Positions 37,410 through 45,915 of a stretch of DNA of 64,000 nt are shown here, one piece after another (position 1 is the stretch's first letter; every line of letters starts with the position of its first letter). Made by a program: the position numbers and the translations under genes. The DNA comes from Pseudomonas sp. B21-048 (GTDB taxonomy: Bacteria; Pseudomonadota; Gammaproteobacteria; Pseudomonadales; Pseudomonadaceae), in the NCBI RefSeq assembly GCF_024748615.1, contig NZ_CP087168.1, positions 310,001 to 374,000 of the forward strand. Reading direction: 5' to 3'. A model generated the notes under the pieces. That model ran no database searches. It saw nothing but the letters and a program-made list of their open reading frames with translations, and had not been told where the DNA came from.

Positions 37410-37438
37410 AGGACTGAGTTTAGTCTTAATTCAGTCCT
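37410..37438. promoter_or_regulatory. Inverted repeat, probable toxin-antitoxin operator
   Basis: AGGACTGA (37410-37417) and TCAGTCCT (37431-37438) are perfect inverted arms around an AT-rich 13-base centre that includes TTTAGTC. The position just upstream of the antitoxin fits an autorepression site. Confidence 0.6.
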
Positions 37439-37514
37439 GCGTCAGGCTGGCACCGACCAACGTTTTCAGTAGGGTCGGGTCTCGGTTCTAGATTTTCGTC
37501 GCAGCCGATGCCGT

Positions 37515-37548
37515 CTTCGCGGGCAAGTCGGACCGCCGCACCGCGAAG
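37515..37548. repeat. REP-like palindrome
   Basis: CTTCGCGGGCAAGTCGG and CCGCACCGCGAAG form an imperfect hairpin 15 bases after the chemoreceptor stop codon. It is of the same family as the unit at 34922. Confidence 0.6.
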
Positions 37549-37563
37549 GGGCCGTTGAAAACA

Positions 37564-39456
37564 CTAGATCCTGAAACTGCCAACCAACTGCTGCAACCGC
37601 GCCGCCTGCTGCTCAAGATCAGCACACGCACGCAAAGTCGACTGCACGTTCTCCACACCTTCCTGGTTCAGCGTGTTGATTTCGGTGATGTCGACGTTGA
37701 TCGACTCGACCACCGCCGTCTGCTCTTCGGTCGCGGCGGCCACCGACTGGTTCATCCCGTCGATCTCACCAATGCGCTGCGTCACGCTGACCAGGCGTTC
37801 GCCCGCCTGGTTGGCGATGCCGACGCTGCTTTCGCTCTGGCGCTGGCTGTCGGTCATGGTGCTGACCGCTTCCCGGGCGCCGACTTGCAGTTCTTCGATC
37901 ATCTTCTGCACTTGCTGCGCCGAATCTTGAGTGCGGTGGGCGAGGTTGCGCACCTCATCCGCGACCACGGCAAAACCACGGCCGGCTTCACCGGCACGGG
38001 CGGCTTCGATGGCTGCGTTGAGCGCCAGCAGGTTGGTTTGCTGCGAGATGCTGGTGATCACTTCCAGAATCTGGCCGATGTTCACCGTGTTGCTGTTCAG
38101 TGTTTCGATGTTGCCGCACGAGTCGCTGATCTTCACCGACAGCTGCTGCATCGCCGCGATGGTTTTATCCACCACTTGCTGACCGTCTTCGGCCAAGGCA
38201 CGGGCGTCGCTCGAATGTTGCGAGGCGAGGGCGGCGTTCTGGGCGATTTCCTGAGCGGCGGCGCCGAGTTCGTTGATCGCTGCAGCCACGCTGCTGGTGC
38301 GTGAGGCTTGCTGATCGGAGTTGAACATCGATGAGTTAGACGCTGCGACGACCCGCAAGGCGACTTCATTGACTTGCCCGGTGGCCGAGGACACTTCGCG
38401 GATCGAGGTATGAATACGTTCCACAAAACGGTTGAACGAGGTGCCCAACGCACCAAATTCGTCCTGGCCGTGAATGGTCAGACGCTTGGTCAGATCACCT
38501 TCGCCCTCGGCGATGTCATGCATGGCGCGGCCCATGGTCAGCAGCGGTTGCATCAGCACGCGGATCAACATGCCCAGCAGCGCGATGATGATCACTACGG
38601 CGATGACCATGGCAATGATTGCCGAAGTGCGAAATTCGCTGAGCATCGAGAACGCGGTGTCTTGGTCCAGCACCAGCGCTACGTACCAGTCCGCCGATGG
38701 CACACCATTAACGTGAGTGAAGGACATGAACCGGGTTTTGCCGTCCAGTTCGACTTCCTTCAGGCCCGGGCTGATTTTCGGCGCGCCGTTCGGATAGGCG
38801 TCGGCCAGGTTTTTAAGCACCAGTTTGCTGTCCGGGTGGATCAGGATCTTGCCGTCGGCGCTGATGATAAAGGCATGGCCATGACCGCCGAAATTCAGCA
38901 AGTTGATGATTGCGCTGATGCTAGACAGATCAATGTCTGCGCCAGCGACGCCAATCATTTGATTCTGGTGCTTCACTGGCGTGGCAACGGTGATTACCAG
39001 TTTGCCCGACGACGCCGCGATGTAGGGTTCGGTGACGATGGTCTGTTGCGCGTTGTTGGCCGCCTTGTACCAGCCACGGGCGCGGGGGTCGTAGTCCGCC
39101 GCGCGATTGCCGGCCGGGACCGAGAACATCACGCCATCGGTGCCGCCGAAGTAGCTCAGCTGAAAGTTGCTGGTGTAGGCCGGCAGGTCGATGGCGCGCT
39201 TGAGGTCGGCCGGGGCGCTGCCGTCCACGGCGATCTGCTGGGACAGCGATTGCAGCAACTGGATGCGGCTTTCCAGCCAGGTCTGGATGTTGCTGGTGGT
39301 CAGGCTGCCGAGTTCCTGCATTGAAGACTCGGTACTGCTGCGCAAAGTCTGCCGCTGGCGATAATCGTTGAACAGGATGAAACAGGCGAATGCAACGGCC
39401 ACCACGAGCGCGGCTGCCAACAGTATTTTGTGGCTGAATTTCATGTTTCTGGTCAT
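37564..39456 (-). CDS. Methyl-accepting chemotaxis protein, dCache sensor
   Basis: A transmembrane chemoreceptor of 630 residues. One membrane helix near the N-terminus ([18 protein letters not shown]) is followed by a periplasmic domain of about 250 residues, a second helix ([19 protein letters not shown]), a HAMP domain, and the cytoplasmic signalling domain. The CheA/CheW-contact tip reads [19 protein letters not shown]. The sensor has features of the double-Cache type: [20 protein letters not shown] and [11 protein letters not shown], the latter two matching the amine/amino-acid-binding dCache motif. A start 4 codons later (MKFSHK) is also possible. The ligand could be an amino acid but is untested here. 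Confidence 0.92.
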   Translation of the reverse strand: MTRNMKFSHKILLAAALVVAVAFACFILFNDYRQRQTLRSSTESSMQELGSLTTSNIQTWLESRIQLLQSLSQQIAVDGSAPADLKRAIDLPAYTSNFQLSYFGGTDGVMFSVPAGNRAADYDPRARGWYKAANNAQQTIVTEPYIAASSGKLVITVATPVKHQNQMIGVAGADIDLSSISAIINLLNFGGHGHAFIISADGKILIHPDSKLVLKNLADAYPNGAPKISPGLKEVELDGKTRFMSFTHVNGVPSADWYVALVLDQDTAFSMLSEFRTSAIIAMVIAVVIIIALLGMLIRVLMQPLLTMGRAMHDIAEGEGDLTKRLTIHGQDEFGALGTSFNRFVERIHTSIREVSSATGQVNEVALRVVAASNSSMFNSDQQASRTSSVAAAINELGAAAQEIAQNAALASQHSSDARALAEDGQQVVDKTIAAMQQLSVKISDSCGNIETLNSNTVNIGQILEVITSISQQTNLLALNAAIEAARAGEAGRGFAVVADEVRNLAHRTQDSAQQVQKMIEELQVGAREAVSTMTDSQRQSESSVGIANQAGERLVSVTQRIGEIDGMNQSVAAATEEQTAVVESINVDITEINTLNQEGVENVQSTLRACADLEQQAARLQQLVGSFRI

Positions 39457-39737
39457 TAAATGAGCTACCGCGAAGGGCTGATCAACGATGGGCGTCAATT
39501 TGCCGCAGTGGAAGGCTTTGCACTGCTTCTATGTCGACTGGCCGGCGCCAAAGATTAGGCGGTTTCTGTGAAAACCGACGAAATACTCAATGGCGCGAAA
39601 AAGTGGCTGATTTATCGCCGGAAGGCTGACGGACGGCCGAACAAATAGGCGGATGCTCAGGGAACCAGACAGGGGTTTTCTCTTCTAAGCTTCAGCTTGG
39701 CAGCCATGCCATTCCTTTCTGCCCCAGGAGTTACACC

Positions 39738-39992
39738 ATGTCGCTGCGATCTATCGCCTTGCTCTCGTTCTGCGTGTTGTTGGCCGCATGCGGCAAGATC
39801 AATCAGGAAAATTACTCGAAGCTGTCGACCGGCATGCCCAAGGCCGAGGTTGAAACCTTGCTGGGTAAACCGGCCGATTGCTCGGGCGCGCTCGGCATGT
39901 CCAGTTGCACCTGGGGCGACAAAAACAGCTTTATCAGCGTGCAGTATGCCGGTGACAAAGTGCTGATGTTTTCCGGCCAAGGCTTGAAATAA
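39738..39992 (+). CDS. Small SmpA/OmlA-like lipoprotein
   Basis: An 84-residue outer-envelope lipoprotein with lipobox LLAAC (Cys18) after a short signal peptide. The mature part has YSKLSTGMPKAEVETLLGKPADC, the BamE/SmpA-like fold pattern, followed by a tryptophan-containing strand WGDKNSFISVQYAGDKV. The second pair of cysteines (in PADCSG and SSCTW) may form a disulfide. It precedes the lipocalin gene by 31 bases and probably shares its transcript. Confidence 0.85.
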   Translation: MSLRSIALLSFCVLLAACGKINQENYSKLSTGMPKAEVETLLGKPADCSGALGMSSCTWGDKNSFISVQYAGDKVLMFSGQGLK

Positions 39993-40023
39993 ACCGGGGC
40001 TTGCGCCCACGGGAGAAAAAATA

Positions 40024-40593
40024 ATGAAGCGGTTACTGATCGTTCTTTTTGCCGGCCTGGTATTGGCCGGCTGCGCCACTTCTGGCGTAGATCCATTGGC
40101 GCCCAAGACCGTCAATAGCGTCAACCTCAAACGTTATCAGGGAACCTGGTACGAATTGGCGCGTCTGCCGATGTATTTCCAGCGCAACTGCGCGCAATCC
40201 GAAGCCCATTACAGCCTCAAGCCTGACGGTGACATGGCAGTACTGAACCGCTGCCTGACGTCAGATTGGCAATGGGAGGAGGCCAAAGGCACGGCTTCCC
40301 CGCAGGTGCCCGGCAAGGCCGACAAGCTATGGGTCGAGTTCGATACCTGGTTCTCGCGACTGATACCCGGTGTGTCGAAGGGCGAATACTGGGTCTTGTA
40401 CGTCAGCGATGATTACAAGACCGCGATTGTCGGCGACCCGAGCCGCCGTCATCTCTGGCTGCTGTCACGCACCCCGACGGTCAATGGTGTAGTGCGCGAA
40501 GAACTGCTGAGCAAGGCGCGTCAGCAGGGTTATGACACGACACGGCTGATCTGGCGCACGTCGGATACCAAGATGGCCAAGACTTCGAACTAG
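40024..40593 (+). CDS. Outer-membrane lipocalin (Blc-like lipoprotein)
   Basis: A 189-residue bacterial lipocalin. The lipobox is LAGC with Cys17. The lipocalin GxW signature is in YQGTWYELARLPMYFQR, and downstream EYWVLYVSDDYKTAIVGDPSRRHLWLLSRTP is broadly that of E. coli Blc (shown in part). Such proteins bind lysophospholipids or fatty acids and help envelope maintenance in stress. It follows a small lipoprotein gene on the same strand. A REPIN lies downstream. Confidence 0.9.
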   Translation: MKRLLIVLFAGLVLAGCATSGVDPLAPKTVNSVNLKRYQGTWYELARLPMYFQRNCAQSEAHYSLKPDGDMAVLNRCLTSDWQWEEAKGTASPQVPGKADKLWVEFDTWFSRLIPGVSKGEYWVLYVSDDYKTAIVGDPSRRHLWLLSRTPTVNGVVREELLSKARQQGYDTTRLIWRTSDTKMAKTSN

Positions 40594-40605
40594 CGGCGCG
40601 GCCGA

Positions 40606-40706
40606 AAAAAAGATCGCAGCCTGCGGCAGCTCCAGAGTCCGGTTGATCCGCATTATTGCGACCAACCGGATCTATTTAGGAGCTGCCGAAGGCTGCGATC
40701 TTTTGC
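40606..40706. repeat. REPIN with 25-base arms
   Basis: The left arm (about 40608-40632) and right arm (about 40679-40704) share AAAGATCGCAGCCT and GGCAGCTCC in inverse order. An inner pair TCCGGTTG / CAACCGGA is nested. It separates the convergent lipocalin and hutF genes and may form a bidirectional terminator because A and T runs flank it. Confidence 0.8.
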
Positions 40707-40714
40707 TTTTTCGC

Positions 40715-42079
40715 TTAACCGAGCAGTTCGCGCAGAACCTGGGTAAACGCCCGGCTGCTTTCTTCTTCCCCAGCATGGCGCCCATCACGCACGATCCACT
40801 GGCCGTTGACCAGCACATCCCGCACCTGACGATCACCACCGGCAAACAGCCAACGATTGAGAATCCCGTCGCCACTGGCCGTCGCCAGGTACGGATCGCT
40901 GCCATCGAGCACCAACCAATCCGCACGCTTGCCGACTTCCAGGGCGCCAATCGGCTGCCCCAGCGCCTGGGCGCCGCCATTTAGGGCTGCGTCGTACAGT
41001 GTGCGGCCGACCATCGGCTGATCCGCGCCATACAAACGATTACGCCGCTGATCGCGCAGACGCTGGCCGTATTCCAGCCAGCGCAATTCTTCTACCACGC
41101 TTAATGACACATGGCTGTCGGAACCGATACCCATGCGCCCGCCCTGCGCCATGAAGTCCACCGCCGGAAAAATCCCGTCGCCGAGGTTGGCTTCGGTGGT
41201 CAGGCACAGGCCGGCGATCGCTCGGCTGTTGGCCATGAGCGTAACTTCTTCCGGATTGGCGTGAGTCGCGTGGACCAGGCACCAGCGCTGATCGACTTCG
41301 GTGTTTTCGTACAGCCATTGCAGCGGACGGCGGCCGCTCCAGCTCAGGCAGTCATCGACTTCCTTCTGCTGTTCGGCGATGTGAATGTGTACCGGGCACT
41401 GCTTGTCGCTGGCCGCCAGCACTTCACTGATCTGCTGTGGGGTGACCGCGCGCAACGAGTGGAAACACAAACCCAGGGCCTGGGCCGGTTGCTGCGCCAG
41501 GATAGGCTGCAAGCGCGACTGAAGTTTCAGGTAATTTTCGGTGCTGTTGATAAAGCGGCGCTGACCTTCGTTCGGGGCCTGGCCGCCGAAACCGGAGTGG
41601 CTGTAGAGCACTGGCAGCAGGGTCAAACCGATACCGGCGGAGCGGGCGGCCTGGCTGATGCGCAGCGCCAGTTCGGCCGGGTCTGCGTACGGTTGGCCGT
41701 TCGTATCGTGGTGTACGTAATGAAATTCCGCGACCGAGGTGTAACCGGCCTTGAGCATTTCGATGTACAGCTGACGGGCGATGACGCCGAGTTGGTCCGG
41801 GCTGATTTTTCCGACGAGCCGGTACATCAAATCGCGCCAGGTCCAGAAACTGTCGTTCGGATTACCCGCCACTTCCGCCAACCCGGCCATGGCCCGCTGG
41901 AAGGCGTGGGAGTGTAAATTCGGCATCCCCGGTAGCAGCGGACCGCTCAGCCGTTCGGCGTCATTTGCGTGAGAATCGGCCTGGATATGGGTCAGTACGC
42001 CATCGGCGCTGACCTCAAGACGTACATTGTTGGCCCATCCACTAGGCAGCAGCGCGCGTTCGGCAAAGAAGGCGGACAT
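40715..42079 (-). CDS. hutF: Formimidoylglutamate deiminase
   Basis: Converts N-formimidoyl-glutamate to N-formyl-glutamate and ammonia, the fourth step of the five-step Pseudomonas histidine pathway. A 454-residue amidohydrolase with zinc ligands His56 and His58 in MPNLHSHAFQRAM and later His residues in VHIHIAEQQKEVDD and LVHATHANPEE, plus IGSDSHVS near the C-terminus. It is divergent from hutC, with a HutC-type operator 27 bases upstream of its start. Confidence 0.95.
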   Translation of the reverse strand: MSAFFAERALLPSGWANNVRLEVSADGVLTHIQADSHANDAERLSGPLLPGMPNLHSHAFQRAMAGLAEVAGNPNDSFWTWRDLMYRLVGKISPDQLGVIARQLYIEMLKAGYTSVAEFHYVHHDTNGQPYADPAELALRISQAARSAGIGLTLLPVLYSHSGFGGQAPNEGQRRFINSTENYLKLQSRLQPILAQQPAQALGLCFHSLRAVTPQQISEVLAASDKQCPVHIHIAEQQKEVDDCLSWSGRRPLQWLYENTEVDQRWCLVHATHANPEEVTLMANSRAIAGLCLTTEANLGDGIFPAVDFMAQGGRMGIGSDSHVSLSVVEELRWLEYGQRLRDQRRNRLYGADQPMVGRTLYDAALNGGAQALGQPIGALEVGKRADWLVLDGSDPYLATASGDGILNRWLFAGGDRQVRDVLVNGQWIVRDGRHAGEEESSRAFTQVLRELLG

Positions 42080-42104
42080 GGTTCAGCACCCCATCGTGTG
42101 TTAT

Positions 42105-42126
42105 TTGTATATACATATACAGACGT
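42105..42126. promoter_or_regulatory. Probable HutC operator, hutF/hutC control region
   Basis: The 22-bp motif begins TTGTATATACA and ends AGACGT. It is identical at 18 of 22 positions to the one before hutU (43895-43916). Its core TGTATATACA is a perfect palindrome. It lies between the divergent hutF and hutC, so one bound repressor could control both. HutC is known to repress hut genes through a related palindrome; the assignment is by position and conservation. Confidence 0.75.
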
Positions 42127-42186
42127 TTGCCTGCTCGGTAAACTCCGGCAAGCTAGCAACCTCTCATAGATGAACAAGGATTAACC

Positions 42187-42948
42187 GTGCCGACTCCCTC
42201 TGCCACATTGCCGCCGAATGCCAATCTGAGCGCCAATCTGGGCGACAGTCCGGCGCCCTTGTACGCCCGCGTGAAACAGATGATCACCCAGCAGATCGAC
42301 AGTGGAAACTGGCCGCCGCACTACCGCGTTCCGTCGGAAAGCGAGTTGGTCAGCCAGCTGGGTTTCAGCCGCATGACCATCAACCGTGCACTGCGCGAGA
42401 TGACCGCCGATGGCCTACTGGTGCGCATGCAAGGCGTCGGTACGTTCGTCGCCGAGCCGAAAAGTCAGTCTGCCTTGTTTGAAGTACACAACATCGCCGA
42501 CGAGATCGCCTCCCGTGGCCATCGCCACACCTGCAAGGTAATTACCCTCGAAGAAGAGGCCGCCGGCTCCGAGCGGGCCCTGGCCCTGGACATGCGCGAA
42601 GGCCAGAGGGTTTTCCACTCGCTGATCGTGCATTTCGAAAACGATATTCCGGTGCAAATCGAAGACCGTTTCGTCAACGCGCTGGTGGCGCCGGACTACC
42701 TCAAGCAAGACTTCACCCTGCAAACGCCCTACGCCTATCTAAATCAAGTCGCACCGTTGACTGAAGGCGAGCACGTGGTCGAAGCGATTCTCGCCGAGCC
42801 GTCCGAATGCAAATTGCTGCAGATTGAAAAGGGCGAGCCATGCCTGCTGATTCGTCGTCGCACCTGGTCCGGCCGTCAGCCAGTGACTGCCGCCCGTTTG
42901 ATCCACCCCGGTTCCCGCCATCGTCTGGAAGGTCGGTTCCATAAATAA
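42187..42948 (+). CDS. hutC: Histidine utilisation repressor HutC
   Basis: A 253-residue GntR-family repressor of the HutC/UTRA class that releases DNA when urocanate binds. The start is GTG at 42187 with AAGGA upstream. The winged helix (about residues 20-90) includes YARVKQMITQQIDSG and SESELVSQLGFSRMTINRALR. The UTRA effector domain fills the C-terminal half, with NDIPVQIEDRFVN and the end HRLEGRFHK. It is followed by hutD after 10 bases. Confidence 0.95.
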   Translation: MPTPSATLPPNANLSANLGDSPAPLYARVKQMITQQIDSGNWPPHYRVPSESELVSQLGFSRMTINRALREMTADGLLVRMQGVGTFVAEPKSQSALFEVHNIADEIASRGHRHTCKVITLEEEAAGSERALALDMREGQRVFHSLIVHFENDIPVQIEDRFVNALVAPDYLKQDFTLQTPYAYLNQVAPLTEGEHVVEAILAEPSECKLLQIEKGEPCLLIRRRTWSGRQPVTAARLIHPGSRHRLEGRFHK

Positions 42949-42958
42949 AGAGCCATAA

Positions 42959-43531
42959 ATGAGCCAGTTGAAAGTGTTACGCGCGGCCGATTACCCGCGC
43001 ATGCCGTGGAAAAACGGCGGCGGCAGCACCGAAGAGATCACCCGTGATGGAGGTGCAGGCCTTGAGGGTTTCGGCTGGCGCCTGTCGATTGCCGACATCG
43101 GCGAGTCGGGCGGGTTTTCCATTTTTGCCGGCTATGAGCGGGTGATTACCGTGCTGCAAGGCGAGGGCATGACCTTGCGCGTCGACGGTCAGGACACGCG
43201 GCCGTTGTTACCACTGGACCCATTTGCTTTCAGTGGCGAGAGTCATGTGTCCTGCACATTACTCGGCGGGCCGATTCGCGACTTCAACCTGATTTATGCG
43301 CCGGACCGTTACTGCGCTCGGTTGCAGTGGCTGGAAGGCGAGCAGCGGCTTTTCAGTTCGGCCGGCACCGTGCTGGTGTTCAGCGTGTCTGAACAACTTG
43401 AAGTGACAGTTGATAACAACGCCTCTCAGCTAGGGCGCCATGATTGTCTGCAACTGGACGGTAACGCCGGGCTGCTGGATATCTCCATCAAGGGTCAGTG
43501 CTGTGTCATCGAGCTGATTGCACGCGGCTAA
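42959..43531 (+). CDS. hutD: HutD family protein
   Basis: A 190-residue cupin-like protein conserved in Pseudomonas hut loci and co-transcribed with hutC. The N-terminus LRAADYPRMPWKNGGGSTEEI and the later GFGWRLSIADIGESGGFSIF are the HutD signature. It is thought to limit expression of the hut operon, possibly by sensing urocanate; this comes from work on P. fluorescens, and no catalytic motif is visible. A long REPIN follows. Confidence 0.93.
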   Translation: MSQLKVLRAADYPRMPWKNGGGSTEEITRDGGAGLEGFGWRLSIADIGESGGFSIFAGYERVITVLQGEGMTLRVDGQDTRPLLPLDPFAFSGESHVSCTLLGGPIRDFNLIYAPDRYCARLQWLEGEQRLFSSAGTVLVFSVSEQLEVTVDNNASQLGRHDCLQLDGNAGLLDISIKGQCCVIELIARG

Positions 43532-43532
43532 C

Positions 43533-43677
43533 TGTGGCGAGGGAGCTTGCTCCCGCCGGCCGATCCGCGCCCGGGCGCAGCAGTCGTCAATGCAGTATCC
43601 CGGTTCTTCTGACACACCACTTGCTCCGGTTTTTGGGTCTGCTTCGCAGCCCCGCGGGAGCAAGCTCCCTCGCCACA
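43533..43677. repeat. REPIN with 24-base perfect arms
   Basis: Arms at 43533-43556 and 43654-43677 are perfect inverse copies, each with TGTGGCGAGGG next to AGCTTGCTCCCGC. The interior is 97 bp. It begins two bases after the hutD stop and separates hutCD from the hutU control region. Confidence 0.9.
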
Positions 43678-43717
43678 AAAACAGTAGCCCACGCCGTTTC
43701 CCAATGCGCACCACTTT

Positions 43718-43761
43718 GTTACCGAACGCCCCAGCGTGGCGCAAAACCACGCTCAAGTAAC
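43718..43761. promoter_or_regulatory. Nested inverted repeats upstream of hutU, possible activator site
   Basis: GTTAC (43718-43722) and GTAAC (43757-43761) enclose AGCGTGG (43733-43739) and CCACGCT (43747-43753). They lie about 110-155 bp before the predicted sigma-54 promoter, a normal distance for an enhancer-binding activator such as CbrB or NtrC. The assignment is inference. Confidence 0.4.
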
Positions 43762-43873
43762 ATCCATCGTCCTCGCACAAAATTCCCCCGAAAAATTTCA
43801 TCTTCGTTAGAACCCTTGATCTACAGGCTTTCCAGCCCTTTCAAAACTTTTCTTGAATGCTCATCCAACAAGT

Positions 43874-43889
43874 TGGCCGCTCGATTGCA
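43874..43889 (+). promoter_or_regulatory. Sigma-54 promoter of the hutU operon
   Basis: TGGCCGCTCGATTGCA agrees with the TGGCAC-N5-TTGC pattern: the -24 GG, the -12 GC and the spacing are right. It gives a start near 43900, inside the HutC-type motif at 43895-43916. Published work on P. fluorescens SBW25 describes sigma-54 and CbrB dependence of this operon. Confidence 0.75.
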
Positions 43890-43894
43890 TATGC

Positions 43895-43916
43895 TTGTAT
43901 GTACAAGTAAAGACGT
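43895..43916. promoter_or_regulatory. Probable HutC operator of hutU
   Basis: The motif begins TTGTATGTACA and ends AGACGT, matching 42105-42126 at 18 of 22 positions. The arms CTTGTA and TACAAG (43894-43907) are palindromic. It covers the predicted transcription start, so repression by blocking polymerase is likely. Confidence 0.75.
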
Positions 43917-44041
43917 ATGCGTATGAGTCGATTCGAGGCTCCTCGCAGCGTCCACTGATTCGCTTGTGGCGCTTTGACGCGCACAGGCTGGCTTGCCCAC
44001 TGCCAGGGCTGGTTTGAATTGATCGCTGAGGAGTCTTTTTC

Positions 44042-45745
44042 GTGACTGACAATACCCAGAAACCTACTACTGCCCCTTTTACAAAGCACCGCAATGTTGA
44101 AATCCGCGCTGCCCGCGGTAACACGCTGACCGCCAAAAGCTGGCTGACTGAAGCGCCGCTGCGCATGTTGATGAACAACCTCGACCCGGAAGTCGCCGAG
44201 AACCCTAAAGAACTGGTGGTTTACGGTGGTATCGGTCGTGCGGCGCGTAACTGGGAATGCTACGACAAGATCGTCGAAAGCCTGACCAACCTGAATGACG
44301 ACGAGACCCTGCTGGTGCAATCCGGCAAGCCGGTCGGCGTGTTCAAGACCCACAGCAACGCCCCGCGTGTACTGATCGCCAACTCCAACCTGGTGCCACA
44401 CTGGGCGAGCTGGGAACACTTCAACGAGCTCGACGCCAAAGGCCTGGCCATGTACGGCCAGATGACCGCCGGCAGCTGGATCTACATCGGCAGCCAAGGC
44501 ATCGTTCAGGGCACCTACGAAACCTTCGTCGAAGCCGGTCGGCAACACTATAACGATGACCTGAAAGGTCGTTGGGTCCTGACCGCAGGCCTCGGCGGCA
44601 TGGGCGGCGCGCAACCATTGGCCGCAACCCTGGCCGGCGCCTGCTCGCTGAACATCGAATGCCAACAGGTCAGCATCGATTTCCGCCTGAACAGCCGTTA
44701 TGTCGACGAGCAAGCCACCGACCTCGACGACGCGCTGGCCCGCATCGCCAAATACACCAAGGAAGGCAAAGCGATTTCCATCGCCCTGCTGGGTAACGCG
44801 GCCGAAATCCTTCCAGAACTGGTCAAGCGCGGCGTGCGCCCGGACATGGTCACCGACCAGACCAGCGCCCACGACCCGCTCAACGGCTACCTGCCGGCCG
44901 GCTGGACCTGGGAAGAGTACCGCGCTCGCGCCAAGACCGAGCCTGCTGCCGTGGTGAAAGCCGCCAAGCAATCGATGGCCGTGCACGTTAAAGCGATGCT
45001 CGACTTCCAGAAAATGGGTATTCCGACCTTCGACTACGGCAACAACATCCGTCAGATGGCTCAGGAAGAAGGCGTCGAGAACGCGTTCGACTTCCCAGGC
45101 TTCGTACCGGCTTACATCCGTCCGCTGTTCTGCCGCGGCATCGGCCCATTCCGTTGGGCTGCGCTGTCGGGCGATCCGCAGGACATCTACAAGACCGACG
45201 CCAAAGTAAAAGAATTGATTCCGGACGACGCCCACCTGCACAACTGGCTGGACATGGCCCGCGAGCGCATCAGCTTCCAGGGTCTGCCGGCACGTATCTG
45301 CTGGGTTGGCCTGGGCCTGCGCGCCAAGCTCGGTCTGGCCTTCAATGAGATGGTCCGCAGCGGTGAGTTGTCGGCGCCAATCGTGATCGGTCGCGATCAT
45401 CTGGACTCCGGTTCGGTTGCCAGCCCGAACCGCGAAACCGAATCGATGCAGGACGGTTCCGATGCCGTGTCCGACTGGCCACTGCTCAACGCTCTGCTCA
45501 ACACCGCGAGCGGCGCGACCTGGGTTTCCCTGCACCACGGCGGCGGCGTCGGCATGGGCTTCTCCCAGCACTCGGGCATGGTGATTGTCTGCGACGGTAC
45601 GGACGAAGCGGCCGAGCGTATCGCGCGCGTGCTGCACAACGACCCGGCCACCGGTGTCATGCGTCACGCCGATGCGGGTTACCAGATCGCCATCGACTGC
45701 GCCAAGGCGCAGGGCCTGAACCTGCCGATGATTACCGGCAAATAA
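44042..45745 (+). CDS. hutU: Urocanate hydratase
   Basis: Second step of histidine breakdown: urocanate plus water gives imidazolonepropionate, with tightly bound NAD+. It is 567 residues, standard for urocanase. The active-site cysteine lies in [16 protein letters not shown]. The NAD-binding glycines are visible in [27 protein letters not shown] is strongly conserved near the C-terminus. The ORF starts GTG at 44042. It heads the long plus-strand hut unit. Confidence 0.98.
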   Translation: MTDNTQKPTTAPFTKHRNVEIRAARGNTLTAKSWLTEAPLRMLMNNLDPEVAENPKELVVYGGIGRAARNWECYDKIVESLTNLNDDETLLVQSGKPVGVFKTHSNAPRVLIANSNLVPHWASWEHFNELDAKGLAMYGQMTAGSWIYIGSQGIVQGTYETFVEAGRQHYNDDLKGRWVLTAGLGGMGGAQPLAATLAGACSLNIECQQVSIDFRLNSRYVDEQATDLDDALARIAKYTKEGKAISIALLGNAAEILPELVKRGVRPDMVTDQTSAHDPLNGYLPAGWTWEEYRARAKTEPAAVVKAAKQSMAVHVKAMLDFQKMGIPTFDYGNNIRQMAQEEGVENAFDFPGFVPAYIRPLFCRGIGPFRWAALSGDPQDIYKTDAKVKELIPDDAHLHNWLDMARERISFQGLPARICWVGLGLRAKLGLAFNEMVRSGELSAPIVIGRDHLDSGSVASPNRETESMQDGSDAVSDWPLLNALLNTASGATWVSLHHGGGVGMGFSQHSGMVIVCDGTDEAAERIARVLHNDPATGVMRHADAGYQIAIDCAKAQGLNLPMITGK

Positions 45746-45757
45746 GAGAAAAGACCA

Positions 45758-45787
45758 CTGCAGGAGCTGTCGCGGCAGCTCCTGCAG
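45758..45787 (+). terminator. Strong hairpin between hutU and hutX
   Basis: CTGCAGGAGCTG (45758-45769) and CAGCTCCTGCAG (45776-45787) form a perfect 12-bp stem around TCGCGG. No T-run follows. It may lower readthrough from hutU to hutX or protect the hutU message. Confidence 0.55.
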
Positions 45788-45915
45788 AGATCACGATGTT
45801 GCAGACCCAACAATAAGCGGGGCGGGTCGCGCGTAGAGCAGGCCTGATTGGACGTGGACAGGGCTGGATGCCTCTTGACTGCCGTAAGCCAACTCATGAT
45901 TAGGAGCGTCACACA

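Noticed and set aside
43841..45667. 608-codon minus-strand frame
   Set aside because: It is the antisense of hutU, which is unmistakable on the plus strand.
45880..45905. Possible sigma-70 promoter before hutX (TTGACT)
   Set aside because: The -10 region at proper spacing is poor; transcription from hutU is the simpler explanation.
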